NCBI GenBank assembly: GCA_001600875.1 | Contig: BCLD01000002.1 | Location: 639,485-703,484 of the forward strand | Reading direction: 5' to 3' | DNA from: Solicoccozyma terricola | Taxonomy: Eukaryota; Basidiomycota; Tremellomycetes; Filobasidiales; Piskurozymaceae | Length of the DNA: 64,000 nt | In this document: in pieces, positions 56,837 through 64,000 of the stretch | Layout: every line of letters starts with the position of its first letter | Position numbering within the stretch: the first letter of the stretch is position 1 | Position numbers and translations under genes: made by a program | Notes under the pieces: model-generated | The model's input: only the letters and a program-made list of their open reading frames with translations | The model's database searches: none | What the model was told of the DNA's origin: nothing

Positions 56837-58341
56837 ATGGACATACCGCAGGAACAAGCACGCAGACTGTTCGATGAGGGTGCTATTCTCCTCCTCACTG
56901 GTCTGCCGGAAGGGTCGGAGGTGGGCATCGATGGCGAGTGAGTGTGTGCCAAGGATCCATCGACAACCCCCTCGCTGACACCACACCACACCACACCGGT
57001 CCCCTCGCTGCAGCTCCCATATCATCCGCCGCTTCTCTGGCTTCAAGATGATCCCACCAGGCATCCATCTCATCACCTGGTCTACGTCCGACTCATCCAC
57101 TGCCATCCGACATGGCTTGCTGTACGACTTCCAACCACGTCGAACGTTGGTTCTTAAATACAACTCGGTAGATGACCAAGTACATCCGTCACTCGCCGAG
57201 GAATCAGGTCTCCCTCTTCCATCCGACATCAGTCGAGACCAACTGCGGTCGCTTGATGCTGAGCTGGCTCCCTTCCCGTTCCAGCGTATTGCTGGTTGGC
57301 GTGATCTAGTCGGACCTCTGTCATCGGAGGATGTGCACAGAGTGACTCGTACCGGACTCGTAGACAGCCTGATGGAATCACCAACGGATCGGGAGGTGGC
57401 TCAGACGACGGCGGGTTCTCCACCCACGAACGATGATGAGCCGACCCTGTCTTTCCCTCCATTCGACGTCAAACGATCATGGAGAGCGGGAGCTGTGGGC
57501 GAGGAGGTGACTCGGTTTGCAAAGGACAAGAGCTGGTTATGGTGCGACGTCGTTTCACGCCAGTACGGTGGAGGTGAGAGTTGTCAAAACCCCCCCCCCC
57601 CCCCCCCNNNNNNNNNNNNNNNNNNNNNNNNNNNNNNNNNNNNNNNNNNNNNNNNNNNNNNNNNNNNNNNNNNNNNNNNNNNNNNNNNNNNNNNNNNNNN
57701 NNNNNNNNNNNNNNNNNNNNNNNNNNNNNNNNNNNNCCCCCCCCCCCCCCCCCCGGTCGGTCTCATATCACGATCAGGTATCTGACCCGACCGACTCCAC
57801 GCCCTGATACATAGACCCCAATCGCCTACTCGCCGACCTCACCCTGGCATTCATCATCTTTGTCAACCTTTCCAACTTTTCCTGCCTTTTGGCGTACAAA
57901 CGCTTCGTGATTCTATGCTGTCGATCCGCTGGCCTTACGTCTCAATCCACCGACGTTCTCGCTGATCAATTCCCTAACATCTCCATCTCCTCGATCAACA
58001 CATTCTTCACTTTATTCATCGCCGAGCTTCGAAATCACCTTACGTCGCTACCTGATGATTTTTTCTCTGCTGATCTCGAAGGAACGGGAATCGAGCAATT
58101 TCTCATCGGTGAGATTACAGAGTTGGCCGGTGGTATTGGTGGAATCACAACGACAACGACGACGACGACGACGAGCGGTCGTAAGCAGTCAGAGTACGAA
58201 TCTCTCCGTGTTCTAACGACCAAGAGATTTGGTTGGGACTTGCCTTCGTTGAATGCAGCTGCTGAAGCGAATGCGAGAGCTGAATTGGATGATGAGGATG
58301 AAGAGGGAGAGTATGCTCCTGCTGTTGTGGAGGAATTGTAA
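56837..58341 (+). CDS. AAR2: AAR2 splicing factor (U5 snRNP assembly)
   Basis: Cytoplasmic chaperone that holds Prp8 during U5 snRNP assembly. Three exons (56837-56937, 57014-57573, 57815-58341) give 395 residues. N-terminal signature: FDEGAILLLTGLPEGSEVGI and FSGFKMIPPGIHLITWSTSD. Middle: RHGLLYDFQPRRTLVLKYNS and LAPFPFQRIAGWRDLVGPLS. C-terminal helical domain: RLLADLTLAFIIFVNLSNFS, FTLFIAELRNHLTSLPDDFF and acidic tail LDDEDEEGEYAPAVVEEL. Intron 2 (57574-57814) holds a poly-C tract broken by a 129-base N gap; since donor GTGAGA and acceptor CATAG lie outside it, the coding sequence is complete. A nine-residue poly-Thr run comes from an ACG/ACA microsatellite at 58146-58175. Confidence 0.92.
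57591..57754 (+). other. 129-base N gap flanked by poly-C, inside an AAR2 intron
   Basis: Seventeen Cs (57591-57607), 129 Ns (57608-57736) and eighteen Cs (57737-57754). The gap most likely stands for an unreadable poly-C tract. Confidence 0.95.
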
Positions 58342-58545
58342 AGTCGTATCCGTAGAACATCTCTGCGAAAAAGGGGTAATAATGAAAACGATCTCCCTGT
58401 CGTCGTGAAGGGTTGGGCGTCGACGTACAGGATTGTCGGGGTTGACATCTCGATACGGAATCGTGAAACCTGCATGAGTTGATGATTATACAACGACATG
58501 GGGCGGCCCCGGCGCAGAAAGAATCCTTCCCCCGTCCCCCGTCCC

Positions 58546-59717
58546 TCACTGCGCATCATAGTCATCATCTTCCACTTTTTGCCTCTTCGCAGCCCTCTCT
58601 TCCTCATTCCCATCCGTCATAGTAACATCCTCATCCTCATCATCTTCATCATCTAAATCCTCTTCTCCAACTTTGCCATCCGAAAGTCCTCCCTTATCCT
58701 TTTTCTCTCGTTTCTCGTCCCCACCGTCCCCCCCGTCATCCTCTTCGTCCTCCCCATTTCCCATCCCCTTCCCCTCCCCATTCCTCCCATCATCCTCCAC
58801 CTCACTATCACTCTCCTCATCCCATATTAATCCATCTTCCACTCTATCAGGTGGTAAATTCGGTATTAAACGGAAATTAGCACCACCTAGCATATGCTCT
58901 TTCGGTGGTAATCTAATATGGGAGAGAGTTTCTGAGAAGATGGGGAGGGGTTGGGAGTTTAGTTGTTTGGCGATGGGAAGAAGGTACTGTGGGGGTGGCG
59001 GGGGGAGTGAAGAGACAGGGAGGGAGCGAGAAGGAGCGAAAGAGAAAGAGAAAGAGAAAGACAAAAAAAGAAAAAGAAAAAGAACACAAAACCCAATCAT
59101 ATCAGTCTTCTTTTATCCTTTTCTTGAAGCAATGGAAATTTTCATAGATGAAATCGCCCCCTAACTCACATCCTTTGGAGCTGCTTCTTCGAATTCCCAT
59201 GCACTTCTAGTCTTTACTGCTAATTCAACATCTGGAACTTCCACTCTACCCGGTCTACCAGCATGTTCTGCGAATGAAGCAGCATCCGATATGATTTCCG
59301 AGGTGTAACCTGGGGGTGTTGGCGAGGTGGGAGGTGGGAGGTGGGAGGGGAAGGGGGTGGGGCGGTGGGGCGGTGGGGCGGTGGGGGAAAACAACAAACG
59401 ATAGATACACAAAACGTTTTGGTCAAAAAAACGAAACGGGAAAAAGTGTAACAAACCACGTTTTAAGCTTTTCCATCTCGTTTCCTTTTAAACTCACGAT
59501 GTGCAAAATCCATTAATTGATGCAACACCCTCTCATCTGCGTCTACTATTCCCTTTGATGCTAGAAGGAGTGCTACGAGTCGTGCATCGTTGGGAACTAC
59601 GAGGTGGTGGGTGGGTGGGTTGTCAGTGCGGGAAAGAGGGGTTAGTCGGGCGTGGTGGTTGAACTAACGATGTGTGGATGTTCTACTGGATCCTGCTGCT
59701 GCATTGTGGGATGACAT
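58546..59717 (-). CDS. TAF9: TAF9, TFIID/SAGA histone-fold subunit
   Basis: General transcription factor subunit that pairs with TAF6 in TFIID and SAGA; nuclear. The ATG at 59717 starts MSSHNAAAGSSRTSTH; a small intron then joins LPNDARLVALLLASKGIVDA and DERVLHQLMDFAHR, the histone fold. It continues in YTSEIISDAASFAEHAGRPG, RVEVPDVELAVKTRSAWEFE, then YLLPIAKQLNSQPLPIFSET and IRLPPKEHMLGGANFRLIPN, the conserved TAF9 extension. The C-terminal third is an acidic low-complexity tail (about 100 residues, Glu/Asp/Gly/Lys) ending VEDDDYDAQ at 58546. The intron near 59020-59110 has an extremely long CT-rich tract on the coding strand before its acceptor. Convergent with AAR2, divergent from NBP35 over 325 bases. 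Confidence 0.9.
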
Positions 59718-60042
59718 TGGGTGTGATGTGATGGTGGTAGATGACGGTCACCGGTGACCGGTGACCCCTACCCCTCCTATCCCATACCATCCGTCCCTCC
59801 CCCCGCCTGGTATGATACTATGACGTGTCACCCGCCCTCTAACACAAACTATCACGTGTCAACTACTCGCCACCGCCCCCCCCCCCCTCTCCTCCCCTCT
59901 TTCACGTGCGACAGATTATATAATTCGGGTTCATAAGCACCAGGGGGCGTAAAGTACATCGTACATCGAAAGAATATCATACAAAACAGAAGCACAACCA
60001 CCACCACCCACCACCCCCCACCCACACCCACACCCACACACC
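59718..60042. promoter_or_regulatory. Divergent TAF9/NBP35 promoter
   Basis: This 325-base spacer between two essential genes contains the palindrome-like CACCGGTGACCGGTGACC near 59750, two ACACGTG/TCACGTG-type E-boxes (CACGTG at 59853 and 59902) and a C-rich tract ending just before the NBP35 ATG. Confidence 0.5.
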
Positions 60043-62626
60043 ATGATAGCAGTCCAATCTCCTCTTCCCATCCCATCACCAGTTCCATTCCCAGCAACGA
60101 GCGAAATACTCCCATCAAACGTACCAGAGAACGCTCCGGAGCATTGTCCGGTGAGTGGGGCGTGCGAACGTAGTGAGCACTCTGGTCTTCGCGGAGCGAA
60201 GACCATGCTCCGCGAGCGTAGCGAGCACTCTTTTCTTCGCGAACGTAGTGAGCATTCTTGTCTTCGCGGAGCGAAGACCATGCTCCCGTCAGGGAGCTCT
60301 TCTTCCGCGAGCGTAGCGAGCATTCTTCTCTTCGCGAGCGAAGCGAGCACTCTTGTCTTCGCGAACGAAGTGAGCACTCTTGCCTTTGGCGAGCGAAGCG
60401 AGCACTCTTCTCTTCGCGAACGTAGTGAGCATTCTTGTCTTCGTGAGCGAAGCGAGCACTCTTGCTTTCGGCGAGCAGAGCGAGCATTCTTGTCTTCGGC
60501 GAGCAGAGCGAGCGTTCTTTTCTTCGCGAGCGAAGCGAGCACTCTTGCCTTCGGCGAACGTAGTGAGCATTCTTGTCTTCGTGAGCGAAGCGAGCACTCT
60601 TGCCTTCGCGAACGTAGTGAGCATTCTTCTCTTCGCGAGCGAAGCGAGCACTCTTTTCTTCGCGAACGTAGTGAGCATTCTTGTCTTTGGCGAGCGAAGC
60701 GAGCACTCTTGTCTTGCCTTTGCGAGCGAAGCGAGCACTCTTACCTTCGGCGAGCAGAGCGAGCATTCTTGTCTTCGCGAACGTAGTGAGCATTCTTCTC
60801 TTCGGCGAGCATTCTTCTCTTCGGCGAGCACTCTTTTCTTCGGCGAGCACTCTTGTCTTCTGTCTGGGATACCCTCGGCTCCTACTCCTACTACTCCTCC
60901 GACGAACGCTACTGACTTACCCACCCCCGTCCCCCTCCCCCACCCCCCACCCCGCCACCTCTCATTCAGGGAACCGAATCCACATTCGCTGGTAAAACCG
61001 AAGCATGTGAAGGATGTCCTAATCAATCAATATGCGCTGAAGGTCCAAAGGGACCTGATCCTGATCTCCCATTAATACGAGAACGAATGGCGAATGTGAA
61101 AAGGAAGGTGTTGGTGTTGTCTGGGAAGGGTGGGGTCGGGAAGAGTACGTTTACAGCAGGGTTGTCGTGGGCTTTGGCAGCGGATGAGGAGGTTCAAGTG
61201 AGTGCAGGGTTGGCGAACGAAGTGAGCGTGAGGATAGCGAGCGTAGTGAGCAATGCTCTGCGAGCGTAGCGAGCTACATTCGGCGAACGTAGTGAGCAAA
61301 ATTCGGCGACCGTGGCGAGCTATACTCCGCCAACGTAGTGAGCAAGCTCTGCGAGCGCAGCGAGCTGTGAGCAATATTCTGCGAGCGTAACGAGCAATAC
61401 TCTGCGAGCGTAGTGAGCGATACTCTGCGAGCGAACGTAGTAAGCAACACTCTCATCCGAGCGTAGACTCTCTTTGCAACGGTAGTGAGAATCACTCTCT
61501 TTGCGAACGCAGTGGGCAATACTCTCTTCGCGAACGTAGAAAGCAATACTCTCGTCGAGAGCATTAGCGAACATTCTGCCTTCGCGGGATGTCTTCGCGG
61601 CAGCGCAGACTTTGTCCTATATTGCGAACGTGTCGTTTTGGCGAACGCAGTAAGCAGTAACAGTTGGCGAGTTATATTTCTCATCGTCGAGCATTCTGTC
61701 TCTCGCGATCTGTACGTTCGCCGATCCAATTCTCATTTTGGTTTCCGCGGGCGAGATTAGCGAGCAACAAACATTCTGTGCTCGCTCGCCGTTCCTCGAA
61801 CGATTGAAGATTGAACTGTATGGAGATGAATTGTCCGCTGAACCCCCCCCCCCCACCCCCACCCCCCGACGGCCAGGCCGGTATAATGGACGTTGACATC
61901 TGCGGACCATCCATCCCGCTAGTCATGGGATTAGAAAACGCTACTATCCAAACATCCTCACTTGGTTGGTCACCTGCATACGCACTCGACAACCTAGCCG
62001 TAATGTCAATCGGATTCATGCTCCCATCCAAATCCGACGCCGTCATCTGGCGTGGTCCCAAAAAAAACGGATTGATCAAACAATTCTTAAAAGATGTTGA
62101 ATGGGGAGACTTGGATTATCTAGTGGTCGATACACCACCTGGAACTTCCGATGAACATCTTTCAATCGTTCAATATTTAAAAGAAGCTGGAATCGACGGT
62201 GCAGTACTTGTAACCACGCCGCAAGAAGTCGCATTACAAGACGTTCGTAAAGAGATTGATTTCTGTCGAAAAGTAGGAATACCAATCCTAGGTATCGTGG
62301 AAAACATGTCCGGTTTCGTTTGTCCTTCATGTAAAGGTGAAAGCGAGATTTTCATCCCTTCAACAGGTGGTGCTGCGATGATGTGTAAAGAGTTGGGATT
62401 GGAGTTGCTTGGGAAAGTACCATTGGATCCTAGGATTGGGATGACGTGCGATAAAGGGTTGAGCTTTTTGGACGAGTATCCGGATAGTCCAGCCACGCAT
62501 GCGTATTTGGATATTGTGCAACGTGAGTACGGGGCCTGGAGCCGGAGCGTCGATGGACCCCCCGCTGACCCGTGGTTCGGTGGACAATCTCACACAGGTA
62601 TCCGTGAACTGCTCGGCGATGAGTAG
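60043..62626 (+). CDS. NBP35: NBP35, cytosolic Fe-S cluster scaffold ATPase
   Basis: P-loop scaffold that, with CFD1, assembles [4Fe-4S] clusters in cytosol and nucleus. Four exons (60043-60150, 60970-61197, 61877-62522, 62598-62626) give 336 residues. The N-terminal cluster ligands C35, C49, C52, C58 (C-X13-C-X2-C-X5-C) are formed only when the 819-base first intron is removed, strong proof of that splice. Walker [11 protein letters not shown] is at 87-96. Later: [50 protein letters not shown] and the C-terminal bridging CPSC motif. It ends [12 protein letters not shown]. Introns 1 (819 bases) and 2 (679 bases) are over ten times longer than others here and consist of repeats. Intron 3 is 75 bases, a multiple of three, with no stop, so its retention would add 25 residues. 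Confidence 0.95.
60165..60860 (+). repeat. 27/28-bp repeat array inside NBP35 intron 1, about 24 copies
   Basis: Tandem units of GCGAACGTAGTGAGC or GCGAGCGAAGCGAGC followed by ACTCTTGTCTTC or ATTCTTCTCTTC; most units are 27 bases. I counted 24 occurrences of the GAGC-A/G-YTC core. The two versions of the core often alternate. CTTCGCGAGCGAAG within units can form a six-pair hairpin. Because units are multiples of three, frames stay open on both strands. Confidence 0.92.
61205..61690 (+). repeat. Related repeat array inside NBP35 intron 2
   Basis: About 15 imperfect units built on the same core (GCGAGCGTAGCGAGC, GCGAACGTAGTGAGC), but with linkers such as AATACTCT or AAAATTCG instead of the CTTGTCTTC of intron 1. 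It is more diverged than the intron 1 array. A C-rich tract (61844-61867) lies just before the acceptor. Confidence 0.85.
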
Positions 62627-62856
62627 CTGGTGTTGTTTGATTGTACACTGCATGTCGGTACATTTGCTCGTTGTATATAGTGCATCCCATCGCATTCCCG
62701 CCACCGCCACCGCCACCCGTGAATGACACGTCATCGTCATGTTCCCAGTCTCCCTCCAACGCCATACACCATCCACCCCGTCCACCATCCATCCCACCAC
62801 CATCCCATCACCGTCTCTAGCTACGTCAACACCACATCCATCCCTTCCACCACACC

Positions 62857-64000
62857 ATGTTACCGCGTGCGGGACTCGCAACTACTGCTACTCTCATCTA
62901 CATCACAACTTCCGCACTTGCTTTCAAAGACACCTCACCATTCGTACTGAGATCGAATATACCGTTGAGTCCCTCCCCCGTCCATGGTGGTGTCAATCTG
63001 ATAACACACCCCGTATTGATGTTCCGGGTTTTTCCTTACCAACCTCAGATCCATCGCAGTCAACATATTGGAATCTCTCAATCCAATCGCTTCTTCAGAT
63101 GACGCATATAGCTCACTCAAGGTCGTAGGATGCGATTGGGATGCACTTCTAGTCGTCGACGTTGAAGGAGTGAAGTATCACTTCGTTATTCCAACCTCAA
63201 TCGTCGGTGTACTAACGACTCAACCCCTCCCACCCCCTTATCATCTCCCCTTTATCCAGCTCCATCAATCCCATCTGAAATCCAACCCACTCCAAATTCA
63301 AACACGATCATCTCACGAAACGCTCGTTTCAATCCCTTATGTAACTGGTGGGACCAATGAGGAGCTTAAATCGGGCGTGAATGATTGGGTTGAAAGTTGT
63401 TTCAAGTCAGATGGAGGGGACAAGGTGGTTGAGGTTGTTTCAGTTGGCAAGGATGAAGGTGAGATCGTGTTTTGCATTGGGTGGGGGGCGGGGGGGGGAG
63501 CCGTTGACACACGTCCCTTTTTGACGGTCTACAGCCCTCCCGAAGATCATCTCAAACTTCATCACAGACAATCCATCTCATCTCATCCTCCTCACTGGCC
63601 ATCCTACCACCGCCACCAGTACCACCACCAAACGTCAAATGATCGCACCATCCACCGAAGATATTCAAGAATCAATAGACGAGATGATAAACGAAGCAGA
63701 GACGATTGAAGAACAAGAAGAAGTCGCTGAGATACTGGATGAGATCTTTGGGATGGATGAAGGAGAAGACGCCGACAACTACGACGATGAATACATCCCA
63801 TTCATCGAAGAAATTCCAATCCCAGATGAAGATCTTGAAATTTGGGATAATGCAGATGGGTATTACGACTTGCTCGCTTCGTCAAATTCATCTTTCAACG
63901 CGACTGGGCCTTTACTTCAACACGCTCAATTGTTTACTACACCTATTATCACGGCGCTATTGATCACTTTCGGGATCTTCATTCCAATTCTCATGTTTGG
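62857..64000 (+). CDS. BIG1/V-ATPase S1-like ER membrane protein (3' end outside window)
   Basis: Type I membrane protein of the ER. BIG1 relatives are needed for cell-wall beta-1,6-glucan and are related to V-ATPase assembly factors. The ATG at 62857 starts a signal peptide (LPRAGLATTATLIYITTSAL) and the family-like AFKDTSPFVLRSN. The next exon (from about 63059) reads NILESLNPIASSDDAY and LKVVGCDWDALLVVDVEGV. The third exon (from about 63533) has ALPKIISNFITDNP and LILLTGHPTTATSTTTKRQM, a long acidic stretch and, near the window end, a membrane helix FTTPIITALLITFGIFIPIL. The intron before exon 3 holds a G-rich run (63482-63499). The order of signal peptide, lumenal domain, acidic linker and C-terminal helix fits BIG1; family assignment is by pattern only. 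The coding region continues past 64000. Confidence 0.6.

Noticed and set aside
57048..57785. 245-codon frame crossing the N gap in AAR2
   Set aside because: It reads through the intron and translates Cs and Ns; the real exon ends at 57573.
60043..60786. 247-codon plus-strand frame made of [13 protein letters not shown] repeats
   Set aside because: It runs from NBP35 exon 1 into the repeat intron. Only splicing at 60150/60970 rebuilds the C-X13-C-X2-C-X5-C motif, so the repeat part is intronic.
59852..60850. 332-codon minus-strand frame of [13 protein letters not shown] repeats
   Set aside because: It is the antisense of the same array; units are multiples of three so frames stay open by chance. 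It also overlaps the divergent promoter.
60165..60860. CRISPR-like regular repeat array
   Set aside because: Units are adjacent with no unique spacers, lie in a spliced eukaryotic gene and vary between copies. It is a minisatellite.

Overview
The window is the left end of a fungal chromosome. It opens with about 16 CCCTAA telomere repeats (bases 1-95), passes through a repeat-rich subtelomere (to about 19.3 kb) and ends in a compact core. Spliceosomal introns of 50-75 bases with GTGAGT or GTAAGT donors, a CPL1-like cysteine-rich secreted protein, lone copia debris and the gene set point to a basidiomycete yeast, most likely a tremellomycete (Cryptococcus/Kwoniella relatives). That placement is inference from gene style; no marker was searched.

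Layout. 0.1-10.1 kb: subtelomere with a truncated gene, a candidate transposable element carrying two spliced genes of unknown function, solo terminal repeats and a decayed copia element. 10.6 kb: a tRNA-like gene lacking the anticodon arm, next to a short inverted telomere-like tract. 11-12.2 kb: an acyl-CoA thioesterase. 12.4-17.6 kb: copia debris and mostly empty DNA. 17.6-19.3 kb: a secreted cysteine-rich CPL1-like protein. 20.4-24.5 kb: a Zn2Cys6 regulator and an RTA1-family membrane protein, divergent.

24.6-39.9 kb looks like a catabolic cluster: two FAD aromatic-ring monooxygenases, a PhyH-type 2-oxoglutarate dioxygenase, a Zn2Cys6 regulator, an MFS transporter and a fumarylacetoacetase. 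Two of its divergent promoters share exact copies of TCCGCCGA (four and two), which suggests one regulator controls it.

40.2-52.6 kb is a second cluster: a urea-carboxylase-family biotin enzyme divergent from a LamB/YcsF (PxpA) protein, then an amino-acid transporter and a Zn2Cys6 regulator. This matches the lamA/lamB lactam-utilisation pair known from Aspergillus nidulans, here with a permease and regulator alongside.

52.8-64 kb is housekeeping: MCM-binding protein, LACTB2-like metallo-beta-lactamase-fold protein, AAR2, TAF9, NBP35 and a BIG1-like ER protein (cut by the window end). NBP35 has two introns of about 0.8 and 0.7 kb filled with a short repeat family, unlike every other intron here. 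Poly-C tracts, two of them joined to assembly N gaps, sit in several introns.

Exon limits were read by eye from frame, splice signals and family motifs; they are firm for most genes, and where they are not this is stated.
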